In this document: positions 36,077 through 46,400 of the stretch, piece by piece
Position numbering within the stretch: the stretch's first letter is position 1
How the letters are laid out: the number at the start of each line of letters is the position of its first letter
NCBI GenBank assembly: GCA_020746835.1
Contig: JAGPNK010000016.1
Span: 744,001-808,000 of the forward strand
DNA: 64,000 bases
Source of the DNA: Stachybotrys elegans
Taxonomy: Eukaryota > Ascomycota > Sordariomycetes > Hypocreales > Stachybotryaceae
Direction of reading: 5' to 3'
Program-made: the position numbers and the translations under genes
The notes under the pieces: model-generated
What the model was told of the DNA's origin: nothing
The model's input: only the letters and a program-made list of their open reading frames with translations
Database searches by the model: none

Positions 36077-37692
36077 GACGGGTGGTAGTTCATTGTGAGG
36101 ACTGGGAGTCGAGACGGGCAGTGCTGGCTTGTCCTTGTGGTTCGTCGCGATGCCGAAGTGAGAAGATGTACTGGCTGATCTAGGATTTCACTTTTGGTCT
36201 TGAATAATTCTAGAGTGCAGGTGCTGATAAGATAAGAAAGTAATCCACCGATGCCATCCAGATCGCAACGTCGCGGGAAATGCCATGATAAAATATAATA
36301 GATAAACCGGGACGGTACAAATACGATTGCCTTGGCTCTTGTGGCAAACAGGGAACGCCCTGTTTCGCTCAGAATAAGTCCGACAGTCCGTATCCATAGT
36401 AGGGCATCGAGCTGATGGGATCGGGCACGTTGGTGTATGTATGTGAGGCTACATCTTGGCTCGGGAATCGCATGGGACAGGATGCTGGAGCCGTGGCTAT
36501 GCTCGAAACTTCGGTAGGGTTCTTCTTCATACCCAACCTTGAGAGTGAGGGCACGCATGGCATGCAGCCCCAGGACGGGAGCTCGGCAGGTCTCCGACGG
36601 TGCGGTTTGGCGGTTAACGTCGGTCAACTTGGTAGCTGAGCTCGCTGGATCTCGGCAAGGAAAACAGCGGGTTATTATTGAACAGGACCCCCTTCAGGTT
36701 TTGGGGTTTTTTGTGGTGATGTTGCCGCCTCCTTTGTTCCACCATCACCAATTTCACACATACTTGTCTGCCTTTTTCCCTCTTCTTCTTGTCTTTCTGC
36801 CCTTTAATTTGTTACCAAGGCTAGCTCCTCCACCTCGCCCGCGTACAAGCCCACTGGTCCTTATCTCACAGGGGTGGCGCCCCACCAGCTACAGCCATAG
36901 CACGCAAGACTAGGAGGTCTGCTAGCGGGGAGCAGCCGGGGGTGCCCCTCCCAGTCGCCAAGATGAGCCTCTGCAGCAGCGTGCAGCTTGCAGGAAAGCC
37001 AGAAGCCGGGAGCCATTCAAGGCACAAGCGCACGCACGACGGCGTCATGGCTCGCATGACACGCCCGCAGCAAACCCATCATCTCTGGGCGTCGCTTGCG
37101 TCGTACTTGCCTCGTTTGTTACATTTCACCTCGGCGTCGACTTCCATAGATAGGAACTTACCTAGCCTGTCTTTCTATCTTTTTCCTGCGAGGCAATTAC
37201 CTTAAAACCCTACTCTTCCCGTCTCTTCAGCCTGCCTGCCTCGCTACCTCGTAGATTATTAGCAACCCCATCACATACCGTACATTGTTGCTTTGCTCAA
37301 CTCCGTTTTGCTTCCCTCCCTTCTCCTCCCGCCCGCCTTCCGTCTCCATACCGTCTCCATTTGAAGGGCCGTTTCCTCATCTCTAGTTAGACGATATAGG
37401 TAAGCCCAGGCCCGAGCCCGAGCCGCGACTCGCCCAGGCCGCTCCGCCATCATCTTATCTGAGGAAAAAACTCCCCACCATCGTGACCACTTCGCGCCAA
37501 ACCCCTGCCAGCCCTCCTCCTTCTCGTCTTCTGTCGTGAGCTCTGCGCGTTTCTCTTGCTGGTTCCAGGAGTCTTGCGGTTTATAGGTTCGACCTCGCTC
37601 GCCCGGATCGCTGTCATTTGCGACTTGCAATCACCAATCATCTCTCACCTGCGTCCGCATCCTCATCTCAACTGGCGAACTGGTGGCGGGCA
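36077..37692. promoter_or_regulatory. Divergent region RMP1 / AVT1-like, with an unexplained open frame
   Basis: The right part (about 36700-37692) is C/T-rich, as in a long leader of the transporter gene. On the minus strand two overlapping open frames have coding-like codon use. One runs 36627-36073 (184 residues, start MTDVNRQTAPSETC). The other runs 36563-36369 (64 residues, end PYYGYGLSDLF). Neither belongs to a family I know, and I cannot join them with convincing splice sites. Confidence 0.35.
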
Positions 37693-40017
37693 ATGGCACC
37701 GGAAGCACGAATCCCTACCACATGGGACGAGTATGAAGGACGGAGGCTGTCCTCTGGCAGCGTGAGCTCCAATGCTGTAGCCGAGGATCAGTCCCTTCTG
37801 GGCGAAGACGACGACGACGACGCAAACAATGGCTTTCCAGGTATTCGAAGACGGTATGCGCTGGCCCAACTCCTCCAACACGCGTTCATGCGACCCAAGT
37901 CATAAAGGATGGCTCCGTTGCTAACCACTCCCGATAGAGGCTCTGTCACCCACCGACTAGCTGCCGTGGCCGATATTGGCGGCGTCAACAGCATTAGATC
38001 CTTTGCTCGCAGTTGGCAGCGCGCCGCTGGCTTCCCCGAGGTTATCCCCCGTCGGCCAAGCTTCGTCTTCGCACCCGATCAGCAGGAACAGCACCCCGCA
38101 GGTAGCTCCGAAGATATACAGTATGGAAGAGGGCCAGCCGAGAGCCCAGCTCAACGGCCTCAAGGTAGTCTGCTGAGACAGCATCTTGAAGCCTCGTTTA
38201 GCGCCGGAGAGCCCAGCGCCAGGCCCGACGCTGGTAGTTCGGATTTCCGCGACCGCGAGAGCAAGGCTCTCGACGCCGAACTTGGATCTACTGTCTCCTT
38301 GATGGGCGGAACTCCATCCAGCCGCGCCAGTCTTTTCGCAGCACCGGCGTTGTCCTCGCCTCCCGTCATTGGCAGCTATGGCTCCTATCGAAGCTCTGCC
38401 TACGGCACCATGGGCCGCGGTACCCTTCGGGTTCGACACATGTCTTCGACGGACCAGCTGGCAGATCGGTGGGCTGACCAAGGAGAGGAAGCCTCCGAAG
38501 ACAGCGAGGATGATGATGCTGCTCTAGGCGAACACCAGCCTATCCTGGTCAAGGAGGTCAAGCAGGGAAACAAGGTCATTCTTACGGTTGAAGGCCAGAG
38601 TACTCTCCCGCAGTCCATCTTCAATTCCATCAACGCTCTCATCGGCGTTGGTATGCTGAGCTTGCCCTTGGCTTTCAAGATGAGTGGCTGGATATTCGGT
38701 TTGCTCCTCCTCACTGTCAACGCTGCTGTCACTGGTTATACTGGCAAGATCTTGGCCCGTTGTATGGACTACGACCCCAGCCTTATCACCTACTCTGACA
38801 TCGCCTACGTCTCCTTCGGCTCCAGGGCTCGCATCATCGTCTCGGCGCTCTTTTCCATCGAGCTTGTTGCAGCCTGTGTCGCCCTCGTAATTCTCTTCTC
38901 CGACTCCCTCTACCTGTTGCTGCCAGGCCTGTTCAGCGTCGAAACATGGAAGTGCATTTGCGGTGTCCTTGTCCTTGTCCTCAACACCATGCCATTGCGA
39001 TGGCTGAGCTACACCAGCGTGATTGGCATCTTCTCAACGTTTAGCAGTGAGTTGATCTGTGGAGTCCCTATTCACAAGCCGTGTGCTAACGGGGTATCCA
39101 GTTGTCTGCATTGTGATTTTGGACGGTCTCGTCAAGGAACATAAACCAGGCTCTTTGTGGGAGCCGGCCACTACATATCTACTCCCCTCAAATTGGCTCG
39201 CTCTCCCACTTGCATACGGCCTGCTGGCTAGCCCCTGGGGTGCGCACTCCGTTTTCCCCTCAGTATGTCAAGGCCCATTGCAATTCTACGTCTATGGACT
39301 AACAAGCTTGCTAGATTTACAGAGACATGCGCCATCCTTACAAGTGGGGGAGGGCCGTGAAGGTCACCTTTTCGTTCTCGGTGAGCAATATACCCCATGG
39401 GCCATATCCAGACGAAACGACCATTTGAGCTAATGCCCATACAGTACGTGCTCGATACTTGCCTTGCGATTGTGGGAATCCTTATGTTTGGCGATGATAT
39501 CAGCGATGCTATCACATCCAACATCTTGAGGACTGCTGGATACCCTGATATTCTCACAGTCTTGATGTGTTTGTCAGTTGCCATCATTCCTCTGACTAAG
39601 ATCCCTCTCAACTTCCGTCCTATCATCACCACCATTGATGTCCTCTGTGGCGTACATCAGGATCACCATGGCCACCACGGCCACCACCACCACTCACATG
39701 CTGAAGCAGCAGGCAGCCAAAGGTCAGCCGTGGTTGCGAGCGCACTCCGGGTTCTTATTCGAGTCAGCTCTGTACTGGTGCTTCTGGTTATCTCCATCCT
39801 TTTCCCGGCTTTTGATTCGATTTGCGCTTTTCTCGGCGCCGCGCTTTGTACCCTTATCTCCGTCGTTCTCCCTCTGTCCTTCTACCTCAAGCTTTACTGG
39901 AATGAAATCCCGGTAACAGAGCGACTATGCTGCTGGGTTGTCATTATCGTCTTTTCGGTCTTGGGCGCCGTGGGTACTGTCTGGACATTTTTGCCCAAGG
40001 AGCTTATTGGAGTCTGA
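37693..40017 (+). CDS. AVT1: Vacuolar amino-acid transporter of the Avt1 type (AAAP family)
   Basis: Five exons (37693-37853, 37938-39046, 39102-39262, 39315-39380, 39445-40017) give 689 residues. The first 270 residues are a hydrophilic Ser- and acidic-rich tail. The membrane domain then begins with LPQSIFNSINALIGVGMLSLPLAFKMSGW. This matches Avt1 better than Avt3/4, which have KSFVGTGVLFLP-type sequences there. About eleven helices follow. FPSIYRDMRHPYKWG and PLTKIPLNFRP are family motifs. Yeast Avt1 moves neutral amino acids and histidine into the vacuole by proton exchange. A loop at residues 570-584 has ten histidines in fifteen positions, which is unusual. Exon 4 is only 66 bp. The start ATG is the first in the frame after a long C/T-rich leader. 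Confidence 0.9.
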
Positions 40018-41596
40018 GGCCTTTGAGAGAGCATTGTACGGCATATATGGTTGGTGATTTGCGGGAATGTTGGAACGAAGATCTGTTGGCTACGTGAGCA
40101 ATGATTTATGCGCACATCCACATGGTTGGATCGGTAGCTGGCAATGTATCCGATGGGCGTATCTCACATTAAGTTGCATCCATCACTGGGAATCATTATA
40201 CAGGCATCTCTGGCATCATTAATTGATAAAGACTTGGTTTCTACTGCATGGCAAGAAGATGTCTCCATGGTATACGGCGGCTCCCGAGCCTGTACCTAAC
40301 ATGAACTACACTGTATTGGTAATTCCGATGTTGAAGGCCACGCTGCCATCAGTCCTAATATTAGAGTAGTCTGATTATCTCGTCGCTGAGTTGTGAGCGA
40401 TGCGAAGAGAGATGTACCGACCTCCCCCTCCCCCCTTTTGGCCCCGAAGAGGGCTGTTCCGTTATCGAATGCAATTGCTTCCTGGCCAAAGGAAATGTTC
40501 ATTGACTGACTGGCGGAAATGGGAAAATGACATGTCAGTCTTCGGAACCCTGGCCCAGGGACATGAAGTTACATAACCCTCGTGGCTATTTTTACTTCAA
40601 CGCCCTTGGCTAGGAAGGTAAAATCTCCTCAATATGGAATATGATTACGCCAGATGGCCAGCATTCCTCACACCCTTTCTTGGCATCTAGGTAATCCTCC
40701 AGCTCTTCGCTCCCGGGCCCCCCTCCCCCTTCTATATCACGAGCATTTCGGAGGGGACGCCAATCACCCTTTGTTACTGTGGGCTATTGTGTACGATCTA
40801 ATGTCACCGCAGGGTTTACATGTCGCCCCCCAAACTATGTTTTATTTAGGAGGCGGCGTCGTCGGCCTCTCCATCTCGCCGCTTCGTAGTGCTGGAGGAG
40901 GGCAGGGACTGAAAAATATCCGACATGGTCAGGGCCACAGTACCTATCAATCTACATTTAGTAACCTGCCTTTGTACCTTGTATCATCGTCCCAGTTCGG
41001 GGAGATTATGGTTGGTGGTCTGGAGGCAAACCGGTGAAAGCTTAAAGTTAATTGTAGAAACTTTAATTGCTAGCTAGTAACGATTAAGAGGGAGGGTGGC
41101 GATTCTAGGAACATGTCCGTTCAGCCTCCAATTTTCGGCTAAGGAGCTCCGATGCAACCTTGGGCAAAACAGCATGTGCCGGGTCCCTGGGGCAAGATTA
41201 TGGATAGCTGTGAATACAATTGGGCGAACTTCACGGATGAATTGATTACAATGTGGTAATGATTTGTGAGTGGGTAACTTCTGGTATTGCTCATTATGTC
41301 TGACAATATACGATACACAGAAAGCGAGTTGAGACCCAAAATTCCTCCTCTAGTGCCAAGCAATGATGGCCACTTTGCGTCCCATTGAGCAAATGAGTCA
41401 AGTCCTGCATGTGCGCATGTGCATCTTGACGCACTCCGCAGGAGCGCAGTCCAAGAACAAAACTTGTCTGGCGTCCATGACAGGACTCTTCACGCAAGTG
41501 GCTGAGAACCGCAGCATCACTGAGCGACAAAAGTCATCAGAATTGACCCAACCACGATTGGAAGACCAGGCAGAAAGCGAGAAAAGGCACCGCTTT
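40018..41596. other. Convergent region AVT1-like / kinase
   Basis: These 1.58 kb between convergent genes hold the two 3' ends. No gene was supported. A short minus-strand frame (40502-40296, start MNISFGQEAIAFDNG) and a 26-codon frame (start about 40925) have coding-like codons but no partner exons that I can confirm. Confidence 0.35.
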
Positions 41597-43459
41597 CTAC
41601 CAGCCACCAACCCACTCAACATCCCCGAGATCACTGCGCTTGTCGCGGCGCCAGTTCCAATCTCTACTCTTGTTCCAAGGGCTGTTATCTTTAGCCCGTT
41701 CCTTGCCCCAAAGTTTGTTGTGATAAGAAGAATGATCCAAAACGCCCGCTTCATAAGACTTGAAAGAAAAACCAACTTGGCGGCGCGTCTTGGGCACCGA
41801 GGGCGATTCCTTGACCTCAGAGCTTGCGTTCTGGGCCCGACGGCGCTCGCCAAGCGCCGCCCATTTGTCATAGTTGAGCCTCTTTGATGGAGGAGAGTAG
41901 CGAGGTGCAGCCGGAGCAGGGGCCTTGGTAGGCACCTTGATGGCGATCGGCTCTTGGAAAAAGAAGTCGTCAACCACCATGTCATCGTCGACATTGCCCT
42001 TGATGTCGTGGGCGGTGGCGGGCTGCTCCTGAGCCGGCTGCTCTGCCTTCTCAGTCTCCGTCTTGCTCTCGTGACTCCAGGTCCTCGAATTGAACTCCTG
42101 GAGAACCTGCATCTGCTGCTCGCGCTCCTCTTCTTCCTCGTCCTCCTCCCACATGTCACTCCAGCTCTTGGAAATGGTCTCATTGCGACGGCCAAAGACG
42201 GTGGACATGGAAGGCATGAGGGGTTTACCCATGGCAATAGGCAGAGAGCCAACCATTGGCTTGAAGTCGACAGGCTTCGCTGGTTGAGTGTTGGCAAAAG
42301 ACTTCATGGATGCACCAAACTGAGAGGTGAGCACCGATGCCATGGAGGGAGTGTTGACAGCAGCGGAGCACCAATCGGCCGTGGCGCCAGACTTGGAGAA
42401 GAGGTCCTCGCTGTAGCTCTCATTGTCGGGAATGGCGCTGAGCTGGCGAGCGTGGTGAGCGCCAGCGTGGAGAGCCTTGGTCCAGGGAAAAGCACCAGTG
42501 TCGACCATGGGGCTCTGGATCGAAGGAGTGCGGAGTGGCTCGCGGTTGGCAGAGGCAACGGTAGCCTTCTCAGCACCGCAAAAGTCATCAAGGGACTCAT
42601 CCTCGGTGGTGAAGCTGACGAGGCGGAGCAGAGCCGAACGAGCACCGACAAGGGAACGCCTCTTGGGATCCAAGTTCATGCACTGGACGATGACCTCGTA
42701 GGTATCCTGAGACATGGAGGGAAAGACGTCGAACAGGCTCTGCTTGTCACGAGAAAAGTCGAGGAAGAGAGGATCGGCCTCGGTGGGGGTGGTGAAGGGG
42801 TTGCGCGAGAAGAGAATGTTGAGAAGACAGATGCCAATGGCCCAAATGTCGGCTTCGGCGGGCGAGTATCCGGCGCCAGCCGAGTCGAACTGTTCGGGAG
42901 CCATGTAGCGGTCACTGCCAACAGTCATCTCGTAAGACCACTTGTCCGTCGTGGCAAGACCGAAGTCGCCAAGCTTCATGGCACCGTCCTGAGCGAGGAA
43001 GATGTTTTCTGGCTTGATGTCACGGTGGTAGACACCCTTGGAGTGGATGTAAGCCACCGCGTCGATGAGCTGGAGCATGAATTGGCGAACATGGTCGGTC
43101 TGAAGGGGTCCGTGGCCGTTGCGAATGGCCTCGTAGAGATCACCCTGAGCGCAGAATTCGAGGACGAGATAGACATGAGCCTCGGTCTCAAAGGAATCGA
43201 TGAGGTTGACAATGTTGGGGTGAGAGCCAAGACGGCTGTGGAGAGCGAACTCCTCGGACTTGTCATCAACAGCGAACTCGGCTCCGGCACCATTGGCAGC
43301 AGACGGCTTGGTCATGCACTTGATGGCGACCTCGGTGTTGGTGTTGAGGTCAAGAGCCTTGAAGACCATGCCAAACGAGCCATGGTTGAGGGGGGCAATG
43401 GTCTGGTATCGACCGCCAAGAACAACTCCGCCATTGATCTTGTCCTTCAAGCATGCCAT
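41597..43459 (-). CDS. Ser/Thr protein kinase of the Ran1/Ksp1 family
   Basis: A single exon gives 620 residues. The kinase domain spans about 15-310. The Gly loop is LNHGSFGMVFKA (24-35), the ATP lysine K47 (VAIKCM), the catalytic loop HRDIKPEN (145-152), DFG at 165-167 and the APE motif MAPEQF at 186. All catalytic residues are present. The C-terminal 310 residues are low complexity, with an acidic run (EEDEEEEERE) and a conserved-looking end RDWNWRRDKRSDLGD. The closest known relatives are S. pombe Ran1/Pat1 and S. cerevisiae Ksp1, which restrain meiosis or autophagy and filamentous growth. The exact orthology is inference. The frame extends upstream only with non-ATG codons, so ATG 43459 is the start. 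The 522-codon antisense frame over it is a shadow. It has an exceptionally large upstream region. Confidence 0.88.
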   Translation of the reverse strand: MACLKDKINGGVVLGGRYQTIAPLNHGSFGMVFKALDLNTNTEVAIKCMTKPSAANGAGAEFAVDDKSEEFALHSRLGSHPNIVNLIDSFETEAHVYLVLEFCAQGDLYEAIRNGHGPLQTDHVRQFMLQLIDAVAYIHSKGVYHRDIKPENIFLAQDGAMKLGDFGLATTDKWSYEMTVGSDRYMAPEQFDSAGAGYSPAEADIWAIGICLLNILFSRNPFTTPTEADPLFLDFSRDKQSLFDVFPSMSQDTYEVIVQCMNLDPKRRSLVGARSALLRLVSFTTEDESLDDFCGAEKATVASANREPLRTPSIQSPMVDTGAFPWTKALHAGAHHARQLSAIPDNESYSEDLFSKSGATADWCSAAVNTPSMASVLTSQFGASMKSFANTQPAKPVDFKPMVGSLPIAMGKPLMPSMSTVFGRRNETISKSWSDMWEEDEEEEEREQQMQVLQEFNSRTWSHESKTETEKAEQPAQEQPATAHDIKGNVDDDMVVDDFFFQEPIAIKVPTKAPAPAAPRYSPPSKRLNYDKWAALGERRRAQNASSEVKESPSVPKTRRQVGFSFKSYEAGVLDHSSYHNKLWGKERAKDNSPWNKSRDWNWRRDKRSDLGDVEWVGGW

Positions 43460-46400
43460 CTTATCGAAAGAGTAGAGAGCTCGAGAGGATGTGGGGCAAC
43501 ACTGGTAGTCGTACAAACGTAACCTGTTGCTCAATCTCCTCCTCTAATGTTGCAAAAAGAAATGCAGCGTACACCTCCCAGTTTGTGTAATGTAGAAACT
43601 TTTAAACCTTTTTTTGTGTACAGTTGGTATTGGATGAAGAGAAAGAAAACGAAAACGATGCGAATGCTGTGCGAGTTGAGGATAAATAGATGGCCGAATG
43701 TACAGGTGTGTGGTATTGAAGCATCCAATGTGTGGATGGGGTGATGATGGTCGTTGGGATCAGAGGCTCATTGGAAAAAGGTTGTTGATGGTTGATTATA
43801 ACAAAGAGAATATCGAAAGACGTGCTGTATAGGAGAGTCGGCGTGGTGCGAAGACGTGAGAGAGCCGAATGGCCGGAAGGAAATAAGTTAAAATGGTCGT
43901 TATAAGGACATGGGGATTGGTTGAAGAAAGAAGTTGTAAAGAATGACTCTGACACAGAGGGGTGATGTTGCAGACGGGGTAGGGCGGAGCCGTCTAGACG
44001 TGCAACCAGGCGAGAGACCTGATGCTCGGGGGGAGTAGCGAGATGATGTGGCGAGGCGAGATGGGGAAACCAGACAAGCTGGATGAGTCAAAGGGGAGAG
44101 AGGGGAGCGTAGCTCACCCTGCACCCAGGATTGCTTCGATCAAACGTAGAAATGGGACGAGAAGCAAGCCGGCGAGGCTGGTTGAGGTGTAGGATGGGCA
44201 GCTGGGAAACAATCGCGGCTCGACGTAAGTCGTGACTCGATAGCTTTCGGGCGCTTTTTAAATGGGGGATTCTCCCCGGGGTGACTCTACCGGTTCGGAG
44301 CGACGAAGGGGGCGGTAGCGGCGGACTCGGAGCAGAGTGAAGCAATTGGCCGATGAGTCAACCAAAGCGAGCAGTGGTGTAGAGACAGCGCTTCGAACTT
44401 CCAGCAACAATCAATCCACGATAGCGGTGTAGTACGCCTGGCGATCTTTGAAGGACCCTTCTTTCTTCTCGATGACTAGGCGTGTTGTGTGTCGGTGCTT
44501 GCAGTAAGGTCGAGGTTGCCAATCAACGGGTGCGTGCGGCGTCGGAGGCGGTGGCGAGTCAACGGTTGAGTGATGTATCGCTTGGGTGGTGCGGGATGTA
44601 GGTTTGCAAGCTCGAGTAGAAAGAAGGCCTTTTCAGGATGCACGATCGGGATGGAGAGGGAAGGGGGAGGAATCAAGGAAAGATGTAGCAAAGGGAAGGT
44701 GATGGGGGATAATAAGAAGACGACGATGATAAGGGAGGGAAGGATGAGGGAACAAGAGAGAATGGCGGTGATGGAGAACGGATGGGATGGATGGAGTGAG
44801 GGAGTGGATAGGTGGACTGGGACCGGTACATTACAGTCGGCGCTGGCTGGCTGGTTGTTGGAAGGATGGCGTGTCGGTCGGTCCAGTCATCATGAGGGGG
44901 TGTGAGGGAACGGGATGGATGGATGCAGTGCAGGCTCAGAGTGGGTGTGGGATTTGACGAACGAAGTGCTGACTGAAGCGAAAAAGTATGGAGCAGTACC
45001 TGCAGCGCAGTGCCGGGCAGACCAGAGTTAGCGGTACCTGGGCTAAGGAAGCAGGGAGGGTCGGCAAGTTCGTGACGATTCTCGAAGGCACTGCGCCAGG
45101 ACAGTCAGCGCATGTACCCTCACGCGGCACTACAGGCGCCGAGGTACTTGGTGCAGATGTTAACAGGCTTATGGGGTACCTGGTCCAGACCGCTGATCAG
45201 TTCACGGCGGCGGTGATGTTTCTAAGCAGCGGACCCATGCTAGCCATGTACATTAGTAGGCACATTTTGGTGCAAGAATACCTGCCGGGTGACACCTATA
45301 GATAGAGGTAGGAGGTAGCAGGATCAGGCGCTCAGCCGGCCTCGGACACAGGCTTGACAGGGTTCGACAGGCTTGACACGGACAGGCTAGTGGACTAATA
45401 GACTGGGTTTGGCTGGGTTTTGGTTGGGCGGCCTAGCAGCCAAGGTGCTGAGCCCGGCAAATGACATGCGGAGTACGTAACGGCTTCCAAGACAGTGCTG
45501 GAAGGAGTGGTTGTGCACTGTGCTACAAAGCAAGTAAGGAGGCGCGCAGGTTCGAAGATTCGATGGCTGGCATGTCAGTGGTGTGACCATCACGCAATCC
45601 GCCTGGCTCTCCATGCTCCATGTTGTGGACGTAGGCAGATACAGTGCCACTGGTACGTGTTGCCCTTGCGTGATCGGTACCCTCTAAACAGTACTGGGTA
45701 ATTGATTACGCAGGAGGTTCATCTACATAGCACAAGGTGTCCTTTCAGCCGAGTCCCTCAGGTTCTCTTTACTTCTGCTGCGCCGCCCACGAGAGCACTT
45801 CGGGTGCATGATTACGCCAGCCATCTTGGGCCGCCGGGTCAGTCAGGGGATGCGTCCAGGGAAGCGCTGGGCCCCACCAACAGACGAAATGACGAGTGGC
45901 CAGCGTGACCTAGTTGTACTATGGTAGGTAGACTGTGCGGATGCGCTGGGCGGTACGCACGGAGGAAGCCAGCCAGAGACCTGCCCGCCCGCTCGCCCGT
46001 TCGTGTCTCGCTGCCAGCGGGCTGACGTCCCTCGCCTCGCGCGTCCCGTCCTCGCCTTTCCATCTCCTTCTGCTTCTGTCTCTCAACCCATCCAGGTACC
46101 TGCTTCCGGTGCTGCAGGGCCTGGGCGCTACCTGGAGCCCTGGAAGCACACGACCCTATCGGACCGCCCGAGCCATTCCCTCTTGGGCCAGCAACATTTC
46201 TTCACCGCCCGCAGCCCCACCAGGGACAGGTACGGCCGCATGAAGTATTACTCGCTGCCAAACGTTGGTGTTGGTGAACCTGCCTGCCACGTATCGCTCC
46301 TTATCCAGCACTGCAGACCTTGGCTTGCATAATTCTTCCAGGTTCGCTCTCCAGACGCGCTGATCCCCAAAGGCGCGCCCGCCCCTGGCCAGTCGTCCAT

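Noticed and set aside
40296..40502. Possible small spliced gene (MNISFGQEAIAFDNG, then DGSVAFNIGITNTV in another frame)
   Set aside because: The two attractive pieces cannot be joined with GT-AG sites in a consistent phase, and no family was recognised.
41954..43522. 522-codon open frame antisense to the kinase gene
   Set aside because: It mirrors conserved kinase codons, has a leucine-rich composition typical of shadow frames and has no recognisable domain.
45540..45575. GGTTCGA-type tRNA T-arm words (also at 37585 and 45360)
   Set aside because: No acceptor stem, anticodon arm or box A lies at the right spacing, so no tRNA is called.
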